DNA of 28,590 nucleotides from Caulobacteraceae bacterium UBA6225 (lineage in GTDB: Bacteria; Pseudomonadota; Alphaproteobacteria; Caulobacterales; Caulobacteraceae): positions 1 to 28,590 of the forward strand of contig DJWR01000082.1 in NCBI GenBank assembly GCA_002441055.1. The letters are read 5' to 3'. A model generated the notes under the pieces. The model was not told the origin of the DNA and did no database searches. It was given only the letters and a program-made list of their open reading frames with translations. Made by a program: the position numbers and the translations under genes. Each line of letters begins with the position of its first letter. The stretch's first letter is position 1. Below are positions 9,005 to 16,665 of the stretch, in pieces.

Positions 9005-9991
9005 ATGACCGTTGTCATCGACAATCTGGCTAAGCCCCGTCCGCGCCACCCGGAAAAGCAGGCCAGGCCTGATACTCCGCTGCTACGCAAGCCCGACTGG
9101 CTGCGCGTCCGCGCCCCTGGCTCGGAGAGCTATTCGGCGACGCGCAGCGTGGTCAAAGCCCACGGCCTTGTCACCGTTTGCGAAGAGGCGGCGTGCCCCA
9201 ATATCGGCGAGTGCTGGTCGCAGAACCACGCCACCATGATGATCATGGGCGAGATCTGCACCCGGGCCTGCGCCTTCTGCAATGTCGCGACCGGCAAGCC
9301 CAATCCCCTGGACCCGACGGAGCCGGCCCGCGTGGCCGACGCCGTGGCCAAGATGGGGCTGAAGCATGTGGTGATCACCTCGGTGGATCGGGATGACCTG
9401 AGCGATGGGGGGGCGGCCCACTTCGCCGAGGTGGTGCGCGCCATTCGCGCCGCCGCCCCGGCCGCCACCATCGAGATCCTGACCCCGGACTTCCTGCGAA
9501 AGCCGGTCTCTGCGGTTGAAACAGTGATCGACGCCCGGCCTGATGTGTTCAACCACAATCTGGAGACGGTGCCCCGGCTCTACCTGTCGATCCGTCCGGG
9601 CGCCCGCTACTACAGCTCCCTGCGCCTGCTGGAACGGGTCAAGGAGCGCGACCCCATCCAGTTCACCAAGTCTGGCCTGATGGTCGGCCTTGGGGAGACC
9701 AAGGAAGAGGTCATGCAGGTGATGGATGACATGCGCTCGGCCGGCGTGGATTTCCTGACCATCGGCCAGTACCTGCAACCGACCCGCAAGCATGCGCCCA
9801 TCGACCGCTATGTGACGCCGGAGGAGTTTGGGGCCTATGAGGAGATCGCCCGGGCCAAGGGCTTCTTGATGGTCTCGGCCAGTCCGCTGACCCGGTCTTC
9901 CCACCATGCCGGCGAGGATTTCGCCAAGCTCCAGGCCGCGCGGCAGGCTCAGGAGGCCCGCGCCGCAGCGCAGGCCGTGACCCAGGCCTAG
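9005..9991 (+). CDS. lipA: Lipoyl synthase, radical SAM
   Basis: This 328-residue enzyme inserts two sulfurs into octanoyl groups on lipoyl domains. It has the auxiliary cluster motif CEEAACPNIGEC (Cys59, Cys64, Cys70), the radical-SAM motif CTRACAFC (Cys85, Cys89, Cys92), VITSVDRDDLSDGGA, TPDFLRK, FNHNLETV and the C-terminal RSSHHAG serine motif. The open frame extends upstream to 8771, but ATG 9005 is the best start: it gives the usual length, has GAGGGA upstream, and the extension has no family character and would overlap the divergent gene. It lies 2.8 kb from the PDH genes, whose E1-beta and E2 lipoyl domains are its natural targets. A lipB gene is not in the window. The Coq10-like gene starts 10 bases after the stop. 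Confidence 0.97.
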   Translation: MTVVIDNLAKPRPRHPEKQARPDTPLLRKPDWLRVRAPGSESYSATRSVVKAHGLVTVCEEAACPNIGECWSQNHATMMIMGEICTRACAFCNVATGKPNPLDPTEPARVADAVAKMGLKHVVITSVDRDDLSDGGAAHFAEVVRAIRAAAPAATIEILTPDFLRKPVSAVETVIDARPDVFNHNLETVPRLYLSIRPGARYYSSLRLLERVKERDPIQFTKSGLMVGLGETKEEVMQVMDDMRSAGVDFLTIGQYLQPTRKHAPIDRYVTPEEFGAYEEIARAKGFLMVSASPLTRSSHHAGEDFAKLQAARQAQEARAAAQAVTQA

Positions 9992-10001
9992 GCCCAACCA
10001 C

Positions 10002-10463
10002 TTGTATCATCGCGTCCAGAAGGTGCTGCCCTACGCACCCGATCAGCTGTTCGCCCTGGTCGGAGATGTGGACCGTTACCCTGAGTTCGTGCCCTGGATC
10101 ACCGGCATGCGAAGCTGGAACCATCGGCCAGTGGGGCCGGGCGTCGACATGCTCGACGCCGAGGCCGCAGTCGGCTTCTCCTTCCTCAAGGAGCGCTTCT
10201 CGACCCGTGTGCGACGGGATTCGGTCGGGCGTGTGATCCAGGTCAGCCTGATCTCTGGCCCGTTCAAACGACTTGAGAACCGCTGGCGCTTCCATGAGGA
10301 CCCGGCCGGAACCCGGATCGAGTTCGAGATCGACTTTGAGTTCAAGTCCCGGATGCTGGCGGCGCTCTTGAGCGCCAATTTCCATAGCGCGGTAGATCGG
10401 CTCATCGGCTGCTTCGAGGCGCGGGCAAAGAGTCTCTATGGGCCGGTGGCCGATCTCTCCTGA
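10002..10463 (+). CDS. Coq10/RatA-type START-domain protein
   Basis: The 153-residue protein has the opening MYHRVQKVLPYAPDQLFALV and the segment DVDRYPEFVPWITG, hallmarks of the polyketide-cyclase/START family that includes mitochondrial Coq10 and bacterial RatA. FSTRVRRD and FEFKSRMLAAL further support this. Coq10 proteins bind ubiquinone and aid respiration; in bacteria the annotation is usually ubiquinone-binding or RatA toxin-like, and the two are not separable by eye. The start appears to be TTG at 10002, because the conserved N-terminus begins exactly there and no ATG or GTG lies upstream in frame before the lipA stop. The gene follows lipA by 10 bases, so it is probably in the same transcript. 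It converges on the CinA-family gene, with 4 bases between. Confidence 0.85.
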   Translation: MYHRVQKVLPYAPDQLFALVGDVDRYPEFVPWITGMRSWNHRPVGPGVDMLDAEAAVGFSFLKERFSTRVRRDSVGRVIQVSLISGPFKRLENRWRFHEDPAGTRIEFEIDFEFKSRMLAALLSANFHSAVDRLIGCFEARAKSLYGPVADLS

Positions 10464-10467
10464 GGCG

Positions 10468-10959
10468 TCAGGTCAGCCGTTCGCGCAGCATCTCCAGGGC
10501 GGCCTGAGCCGCAGCCTGCTGGATCTCAAATCGGGTTTCAAATTCGAAGAGCTCAGCCCGGTGGGTCAGGCCGTGATTGGTCCGGGCCGTGGCGATGTGC
10601 ACAGTACCCACCGGCTTCATCCGCGTGCCGCCGTCCGGGCCGGCGATGCCGGTGATGGCCACCGCCAGATGGGCGTTCGAATTCTCCAGAGCGCCCTCGG
10701 CCATCATGCGGGCCACAGGCTCTGAGACCGCGCCCAGATCGGCGATCAGATCCCCCGGAACCCCAAGCATCTCCTGCTTGGCGCGGTTGGAATAGGTGAC
10801 AAAGCCGCGGTCCAAAACGTCCGAGGCGCCTGGAATCGCGCAGATGGCCGCGCTGACCAGGCCGCCAGTGCAGCTCTCAGCGGTGACGATTCGCAGGGAT
10901 TTCTGACGCGCCTCATCGATGAGAAGCCGCGCCAAGGTCTCGATTTCCAAAGAAAACAT
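10468..10959 (-). CDS. pncC: CinA C-terminal family, nicotinamide-nucleotide amidohydrolase (PncC)
   Basis: The protein is 163 residues, the size of a stand-alone CinA C-terminal domain. It shows the family signature VTAESCTGGLVSAAICAIPG, the segment VTYSNRAKQEMLGV and the GIAGPDGGTRMKPVGTVHIA loop. The characterised activity is hydrolysis of nicotinamide mononucleotide to nicotinate mononucleotide plus ammonia, which recycles pyridine nucleotides. The N-terminal MoaB-like half found in long CinA proteins is absent. The ATG at 10959 is divergent from the membrane spermidine-synthase-like gene across about 95 bases that must hold both promoters. In many proteobacteria this gene neighbours ispDF, which is also close here. 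Confidence 0.88.
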   Translation of the reverse strand: MFSLEIETLARLLIDEARQKSLRIVTAESCTGGLVSAAICAIPGASDVLDRGFVTYSNRAKQEMLGVPGDLIADLGAVSEPVARMMAEGALENSNAHLAVAITGIAGPDGGTRMKPVGTVHIATARTNHGLTHRAELFEFETRFEIQQAAAQAALEMLRERLT

Positions 10960-11054
10960 GGCTGTATCCGATGCCAGGTACGAAAGGGCGCTAGGCGCCG
11001 GGTCAGTCAGACCACACCATTGGCCGCCCTGACCTTACAAGCCGAATCGGCGAC

Positions 11055-13310
11055 ATGACCCTGCAGGACACCCTCCCCAAGGCCAAGCTCGCCGTCGCGC
11101 CAGCGCTTTTTGGGCTTACCGTCTTCGCCAGCGCCACTCTGGTCTTCATGGTCCAGCCCATGGCCGCCAAGCTGCTCTTGCCCCTGATGGGCGGCGCGCC
11201 GGCGGTCTGGAACACCAGCATGGCCTTTTTTCAGGCCGCCCTGCTGGCTGGTTACGCCTACGCCCATCTGCTGCAGAGGGCCGGTACGGTTCGGCGCCAA
11301 GCGCTTATCCATGGCGGCGCCCTGCTGCTGGCCGCCCTGGTCTTGCCGCTGCGGGTGCACGAGTTGCTGGGGCCGCCATCTTCAGACCATCCGGCTGTCT
11401 GGCTGCTGGCGGCGCTCGCCCTGATGGTCGGCGCGCCCTTTGCAGTGCTTTCGGCCACCGCGCCTCTGGCCCAGGCCTGGCATGCCCGGATCTACCGTGA
11501 GGGCGAGGGGCGGGGGCCCTATGTCCTCTATGCGGCGAGCAATCTGGGCAGCCTGATTGCGCTGCTGGCCTATCCCCTCGTCGTCGAGCCAACCCTGGCC
11601 GTGCAGGCCCAGACCTTCATCTGGAGCCTGGCCTATGGGGGCTTTGTGGTGCTGATGGCCGCCCTCGGCTTGCTGGTGGCGCGCGCCCCGCACCTTGAGG
11701 TCGGCCGGCCAGACCTCGGTGGACCGATCGAGGCCGCGTCAGGCGAGCGGCCCTGGCGTCAGCGGCTGATCTGGATCGGACTGGCGGCGATACCGTCCAG
11801 CCTGATGCTGGGGGTGACCACACATATCACCACAGATGTGGCCTCAGCCCCGTTCATCTGGGTCGTTCCGCTCGCCCTCTATCTGTTGACCTTCATCATC
11901 GCCTTCCAGGATCGGCCGCTGATTTCGTCGGAGACGGCCCTGATGTTCCAGGCCGCCGCCGTCGTGGCCTGCGCGGTGATCATGCCGTTCCACACCACCA
12001 ATCTGGTGATCCAGCTCGGCGTCCATCTCGCGGCCTTCTTCCTGACCGCGCTGGTCTGTCATCAGGCTCTGGTCGCCAGGCGTCCGCCGCCCGCCCGGCT
12101 GACGGAATTCTATCTTTGCCTATCCATCGGCGGCGTGGTCGGAGGCGGGTTCAACGCCTTTCTGGCGCCGGTCATCTTCACCAATGTCTGGGAGTACCCG
12201 CTGGTGCTCGCCCTGTCGTGCCTGGCCAGACCTTGGACCTGGGAGACCGGGCCCTTCTGGCGATGGGGGCTGTTCGCCATCTGCGTGGTCGCGGTGATCG
12301 CCGCGCCCGTCCTGGCCGGCCTCTATGCGCAGAGCGACTCCGTGGTGCGCATCCTGTTGGGCGTGGTCACGGTGTCGGCCTTTCTGTTGCGGCGCAGCTC
12401 GATCCTCTTCCTTGCGACCGTCTCAATGCTACTGATCTCAGCGCAGATGGCCGGCGACCGTGTGGATGTTCGTCAGACCTGGCGGAGCTTCTTCGGCGTC
12501 GCCCGCCAGTCGGTGATGCCCGTCCAGGCGTTGGGCGGGACCGTCCACATGCTGGCCCACGGCACGACCTTGCATGGCGCCCAGGCTCAGACGCCTGAGC
12601 ATCGTTGCCGGCCTCTGGTCTACTACGCGCCCGAGACGCCCATCGGCCAGGTCTTCGCCGCCAAGCGCGCGGACAAGGCCAGCCTGACCATCGGCGCCGT
12701 GGGGCTCGGCACCGGGACGGTGGCCGCCTATGTCCGACCAGAGGACCGGCTGACCTTCTTTGAGATTGACCCGTTGATGGTCGAGATCGCCAACGACCCG
12801 GCCTACTTCTCTTACGCCACCGAATGCGCCAAGGGGCCGATCGACTATGTGATCGGCGACGCCCGCCTGACCCTGGAAGACCAGCCCCAGGGACAGTTCG
12901 ACCTTCTGCTGCTGGACGCCTTCTCTTCAGACGCCGTGCCCGCCCATTTGCTGACGGTGGAGGCCGTGGAGATGTACCTGGCCAAGCTGAAGCCCGATGG
13001 GGTTCTTGTGATGCACCTGTCCAATCGCAACCTGGATCTGATCTCGCCGGCTATGGCTGTGGCGACGGCGGCGGGCGGCTATGGCCTGCTGCAGCGGCAT
13101 CAGGCGGCCTATGACAGCCCCGTCCTGTGGGAGTCGGCCGAAGACGTCGTCCTGGTGGCGCGGACGCCTGAGGGCTTGCTGCCCTATGAAAATGATGTGC
13201 GGTGGGAGCCGGTGGACGGCACGCTCACCGCCCCCTGGACCGACGCCTATACCAACCTGCCAGGGGCGCTCTACGCCCGGATGAAGGAGGTCTGGCCTTG
13301 GCTGCCATGA
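11055..13310 (+). CDS. Membrane-anchored spermidine synthase-like fusion protein
   Basis: The protein has 751 residues. About the first 480 form some 13 hydrophobic segments, starting LAVAPALFGLTVFASATLVF and including an FQAALLAGYAYAHLL pair. The remainder is a soluble Rossmann methyltransferase-fold domain of spermidine-synthase type, with the nucleotide loop GLGTGT (residues 550-555), an acidic strand end FFEIDP, GDAR and the DAFSSDAVPAHLL active-site region starting at Asp621. Databases call such proteins fused MFS/spermidine synthase; substrate and reaction are not established for most. No speD or other polyamine gene is nearby, so polyamine synthesis is only a guess. The ATG 11055 is divergent from pncC. 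The 3' end overlaps the convergent ispDF gene by 40 bases. Confidence 0.82.
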   Translation: MTLQDTLPKAKLAVAPALFGLTVFASATLVFMVQPMAAKLLLPLMGGAPAVWNTSMAFFQAALLAGYAYAHLLQRAGTVRRQALIHGGALLLAALVLPLRVHELLGPPSSDHPAVWLLAALALMVGAPFAVLSATAPLAQAWHARIYREGEGRGPYVLYAASNLGSLIALLAYPLVVEPTLAVQAQTFIWSLAYGGFVVLMAALGLLVARAPHLEVGRPDLGGPIEAASGERPWRQRLIWIGLAAIPSSLMLGVTTHITTDVASAPFIWVVPLALYLLTFIIAFQDRPLISSETALMFQAAAVVACAVIMPFHTTNLVIQLGVHLAAFFLTALVCHQALVARRPPPARLTEFYLCLSIGGVVGGGFNAFLAPVIFTNVWEYPLVLALSCLARPWTWETGPFWRWGLFAICVVAVIAAPVLAGLYAQSDSVVRILLGVVTVSAFLLRRSSILFLATVSMLLISAQMAGDRVDVRQTWRSFFGVARQSVMPVQALGGTVHMLAHGTTLHGAQAQTPEHRCRPLVYYAPETPIGQVFAAKRADKASLTIGAVGLGTGTVAAYVRPEDRLTFFEIDPLMVEIANDPAYFSYATECAKGPIDYVIGDARLTLEDQPQGQFDLLLLDAFSSDAVPAHLLTVEAVEMYLAKLKPDGVLVMHLSNRNLDLISPAMAVATAAGGYGLLQRHQAAYDSPVLWESAEDVVLVARTPEGLLPYENDVRWEPVDGTLTAPWTDAYTNLPGALYARMKEVWPWLP

Positions 13311-14455
13311 TCTGGCAGCTCAATCGTGGCGATCGCCTGGGCCGCAAGACCCTCCTGGCGTCCCGTAAACCCCATGCCTTCCGTCGTCGTAGCCTTCACG
13401 CTCACCTGGGCTTCGGCCACGCCGAGAATCTCTGCCAGACGGGCGCGCATGGCGTCCCTGTGAGGTCGAATCTTCGGTCGCTCGCAGATCAGGGTCACAT
13501 CGACATTGGCGATCTCCCCGCCCTGGGCGCGGACCAGGCCCGCAGCATGGGCGAGAAACTGGTCTGACGACGCCCCGCGCCATTGCGGATCGCTGGGGGG
13601 AAAGTGCTCACCAATATCTCCGGCGCCCAGGGCGCCGAGCAGGGCGTCGGTCAGGGCGTGGAGGCCCGCATCGGCGTCGGAGTGGCCGATCAGGGTCTGA
13701 TCATGGTCGACACGCACGCCGCAGAGGCAGACTGCGTCGCCAGGTCCCCATCTATGTGCGTCATAGCCCATTCCCGTCCGGACCTTCCGTGCGGCGCCAG
13801 CCAGGTGCTCAGCCATGACGAAGTCCTCCGGATAGGTCAGCTTGAATAGCCGGGGGTCACCGGCGACCAGCGCCACGGCGCCGCCGACGCTCGCCACCAC
13901 CTGGGCGTCATCAGTGGGCTCGGCGGCGAAATCCCAGGCGCCGTAGCCACGCCGCAGAACCGCCAGGGTGAAGGCCTGCGGCGTCTGGGCGCGCCAGAGC
14001 CCCTCGCGAGGCGGCGTGGCCAGATGGGCTTCATCCTGACGTTTCAGGGTATCGGCGACGGGGAGGGCGAGGATCGCGCCATCCTGCTCGTCCAGAGCGG
14101 CAAGCAGTCGCTCGATATGCGCCCCAGTGAGGAAGGGCCGCGCCGCATCGTGGATCAGCACCCTGTGATCGTCTGGAGCGCCCGCGAGCTCCGCCAAGCC
14201 GGCCTGGACCGACGCTGCTCGGGTGGCCCCACCCGCTACGAGGGTGACACCAGCCAGGCCGCTCAGGGCCTGCTCCGCCTCCGCCCGCATGTCTTCGGCG
14301 ATGACGACCACCAGAGGCGCGGCCCCCGCGGCGGCCAGGGCCTCCACCGACCACCTGGCAACCGGCCGGCCGCACAGACTGCGCCAAGCCTTGGGAACGC
14401 CTGCGCCGGCGCGAAGACCGCTTCCTGCGGCGACCACTATGGCCGAAAAGCTCAT
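13271..14455 (-). CDS. ispDF: Bifunctional IspD/IspF isoprenoid enzyme
   Basis: This 394-residue fusion carries two steps of the MEP pathway. The N-terminal IspD half (about 1-225) is the CTP-dependent cytidylyltransferase: VVAAGSGLRAGAGVPKAW, VLIHDAARPFLTG and LKLTYPEDF. The C-terminal IspF half (about 230-394) is the cyclodiphosphate synthase: GMGYDAHRWG (metal ligands Asp and His), IGHSDADAGLHALTDALLGA, GDIGEHFPPSD and KATTTEGMGFTGR. The fusion is well known in alphaproteobacteria and some campylobacters, and it skips the IspE step in the middle. The ATG at 14455 is divergent from dusB with 90 bases between. The last 40 bases run antisense to the end of the spermidine-synthase-like gene. 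Confidence 0.96.
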   Translation of the reverse strand: MSFSAIVVAAGSGLRAGAGVPKAWRSLCGRPVARWSVEALAAAGAAPLVVVIAEDMRAEAEQALSGLAGVTLVAGGATRAASVQAGLAELAGAPDDHRVLIHDAARPFLTGAHIERLLAALDEQDGAILALPVADTLKRQDEAHLATPPREGLWRAQTPQAFTLAVLRRGYGAWDFAAEPTDDAQVVASVGGAVALVAGDPRLFKLTYPEDFVMAEHLAGAARKVRTGMGYDAHRWGPGDAVCLCGVRVDHDQTLIGHSDADAGLHALTDALLGALGAGDIGEHFPPSDPQWRGASSDQFLAHAAGLVRAQGGEIANVDVTLICERPKIRPHRDAMRARLAEILGVAEAQVSVKATTTEGMGFTGRQEGLAAQAIATIELPDHGSQGQTSFIRA

Positions 14456-14545
14456 GGCCTGTGTTTAGGCCTTGGGGCCGTCTTGTCCAGGCTTTACGGC
14501 GCCGCACAAATTGCCTAAAAAGCGGTCGATAGGGGTGATTATAAA

Positions 14546-15553
14546 ATGAGCAAGTCGCTCGATATCGGTGGGGTGACAGTGGGGGGGCGGGTCTGGATCG
14601 CCCCCATGACCGGGGTGTCTGACCTGCCGTTCCGTCGGCTGGCCAGCCGACTGGGCGCCGCCTATGTGGCGACCGAGATGGTGGCGTCCGACGAGTTTGC
14701 GAAAGGACGGCCAGACGTGGTCCGCCGGGCCGCCGTGGGGGAAGGCCTACCCTTGATGGTCGTTCAGTTGGTCGGCAAGGATCCCGCCACCATGGCGCAG
14801 GGCGCCCGTCTGGCGGTGCAGGCTGGGGCCCAGATCATCGATCTCAACTTTGGCTGTCCGGCCCGGGAAGTGACTGGCGTCGCCTGTGGCTCGGCGCTGA
14901 TGCGCGAACCTGAGCTGGCCGAGGCCATCGTCGCCGCCGTGGTTGAGGCCGCTGATGTTCCGGTGACGGCGAAGATGCGCCTGGGCTGGGACGAGGCTTC
15001 GCTGAATGCGCCCGACCTTGCTCATCGATTCCAGAGTCGTGGGGTCCAGGCGATCACCGTCCATGGCCGTACGCGCAGCCAGTTCTACCGAGGCGCCGCT
15101 GACTGGGCGGCCGTGGCGCCGGTGAAGGCCGCGGTGGACATCCCAGTGATCGTCAATGGCGATATCATTGACGGCGTTTCAGCCAAGGCGGCGCTGGAAC
15201 AATCCGGAGCCGATGGGGTGATGGTCGGTCGCGGAGTCTATGGCCGTCCCTGGATCGCCGCAGAGATCGAAGCCGCTCTGTCGGGGGCGCCCTTCGAGAC
15301 GCCAGATGTCGAAACCCGATTGGCCATCGTCCAGGCCCATCTCGACGACAGTCTCAGCTTCTATGGCGAGCGCCTCGGCCTTCGAATTTTCCGAAAGCAC
15401 CTGGCCGCCTATATCGACAACGCCCCCTGGCCGTCGCAGGCCGAGGCCCGCCGGGCGGCCCGAGGGCGCATCTGTCGGCTGGAAGACCCGTCACATGTGA
15501 AGCGCGAGTTGATCGCCCTATGGCGGAATCCCGAGACAAGGTTGGCGGCATGA
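14546..15553 (+). CDS. dusB: tRNA-dihydrouridine synthase DusB (NifR3)
   Basis: This 335-residue FMN enzyme reduces uridines in tRNA. It shows WIAPMTGVSDLPFRRLA, the active-site IDLNFGCPAREVTG with its Cys, TAKMRLGWD, ITVHGRTRSQFYRG and VIVNGDI, followed by GADGVMVGRGVYGRPW for the FMN phosphate. The start is ATG 14546 with GGGGTG eight bases upstream. In alphaproteobacteria this gene is also called nifR3 and heads the ntrBC operon, as here: its stop overlaps the ntrB ATG (ATGA). Its promoter is expected in the 90-base gap shared with ispDF. That gap contains an AT-rich stretch near 14506-14545 but no clear consensus promoter that I can defend. Confidence 0.95.
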   Translation: MSKSLDIGGVTVGGRVWIAPMTGVSDLPFRRLASRLGAAYVATEMVASDEFAKGRPDVVRRAAVGEGLPLMVVQLVGKDPATMAQGARLAVQAGAQIIDLNFGCPAREVTGVACGSALMREPELAEAIVAAVVEAADVPVTAKMRLGWDEASLNAPDLAHRFQSRGVQAITVHGRTRSQFYRGAADWAAVAPVKAAVDIPVIVNGDIIDGVSAKAALEQSGADGVMVGRGVYGRPWIAAEIEAALSGAPFETPDVETRLAIVQAHLDDSLSFYGERLGLRIFRKHLAAYIDNAPWPSQAEARRAARGRICRLEDPSHVKRELIALWRNPETRLAA

Positions 15554-16665
15554 CCAGTCGGATCCGAAGCGCCCCCGGGGAGGTCGATCTGAACGCCCTC
15601 AAGTCTGCAGCCTTCGATCTCAGTCCAGAGCCTGCCCTGGTCATTGACAGAAACGGCGCCCTGGTAGCGACCAACGAAGCCGCCGAGGCGCTCTTTGGCC
15701 AAGGGTTGGGCCTGCTGGCCCGGGGACGGTTCGGCGCAGCGCTGCCACCGGCCTCCCCCTTGGTGGCGCTGCTGCGCCGAGCCCTGGAAGAGGGCGGCGC
15801 GGTCCGTGAGCGGGGTTTGGAGATCAGCCTGTTCGGCCAGCCGACCTTTGAGGCCGATGGTGCGGCCGCCCCCCTGGGCGACGGATCGGTGCTGCTGTCC
15901 TTGCAGGTGAAGGGTGGGGTCTTTTCCGAATTTGGCGGCGATGCGGCGGGGCTGCGCTCGATCATGGGGCTGGGGCGGATGCTCGCTCACGAGATCAAGA
16001 ACCCGCTGGCGGGCATCCGTGGGGCGGCCCAGCTGCTGAAGGCCGGCGCTAGGGCCGATGATGTGCCCCTGGCCCAGCTGATTGTCGATGAGACCGACAG
16101 AGTTAAGCGCCTCGTCGACCGGATGGAGGTCTTCGCCGATGACGCTCCGCCGGCTCGCGATCCGGTGAACATTCACGAGGTTCTCGATCGGGTGCGCGCG
16201 CTCGCCGCTAATGGGGTGGCCGATGGCCTGACCCTGCGCGAGCACTATGATCCCTCACTGCCGGCCACCCCCGGCGATGAGGATCAGCTGATCCAGGTCT
16301 TCCTCAACCTTGTGAAAAACGCCTCTGAGGCCGCCCACATGCGGGGCGACGGTCGCGGTGAAGTGCTCATCACCACGGCCTTCCGCCATGGGGTCCGTGT
16401 TCGATCCGCCAAGGATCGTCCCCTGCGGGGCGCCCCCCTGGAAGTCCGCATTCAGGACAATGGGCCAGGCGTGCCGGCGCATCTCCGTGAAAGCCTCTTT
16501 CAGCCCTTTGTCACCACCAAGCCGATGGGCGCGGGCCTTGGCCTGGCCCTGGTGTCCAAGCTGGTGGCTGGCCACGGCGGACTGATCGACTTCGAATCCG
16601 AACCCGGTCGGACAGTGTTCCGGGTCCTGCTTCCCATTGTGACTGAAAAGGACGCTACGGCATGA
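15550..16665 (+). CDS. ntrB: Nitrogen regulation sensor histidine kinase NtrB
   Basis: This 371-residue soluble kinase has an N-terminal PAS-like domain (about 12-105; LSPEPALVIDRNGALVATNE). The dimerisation/phosphoacceptor helix is MLAHEIKNPLAGIRGAAQLL with His147. A HATPase domain follows, with the N-box FLNLVKNASEAA and then DNGPGVP and GAGLGLALVSKL. There is no membrane segment, as expected for NtrB. In known bacteria it is held in phosphatase or kinase mode by PII protein according to glutamine level. I chose ATG 15550 because it overlaps the dusB stop (ATGA); an in-frame ATG at 15520 would add 10 residues and overlap dusB by 34 bases. The 3' end overlaps ntrC by 4 bases. Confidence 0.95.
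   Translation: MTSRIRSAPGEVDLNALKSAAFDLSPEPALVIDRNGALVATNEAAEALFGQGLGLLARGRFGAALPPASPLVALLRRALEEGGAVRERGLEISLFGQPTFEADGAAAPLGDGSVLLSLQVKGGVFSEFGGDAAGLRSIMGLGRMLAHEIKNPLAGIRGAAQLLKAGARADDVPLAQLIVDETDRVKRLVDRMEVFADDAPPARDPVNIHEVLDRVRALAANGVADGLTLREHYDPSLPATPGDEDQLIQVFLNLVKNASEAAHMRGDGRGEVLITTAFRHGVRVRSAKDRPLRGAPLEVRIQDNGPGVPAHLRESLFQPFVTTKPMGAGLGLALVSKLVAGHGGLIDFESEPGRTVFRVLLPIVTEKDATA

Noticed and set aside
15520..15549. Earlier ATG start for ntrB.
   Set aside because: It would overlap dusB by 34 bases; the ATGA overlap at 15550 matches the style of the operon.
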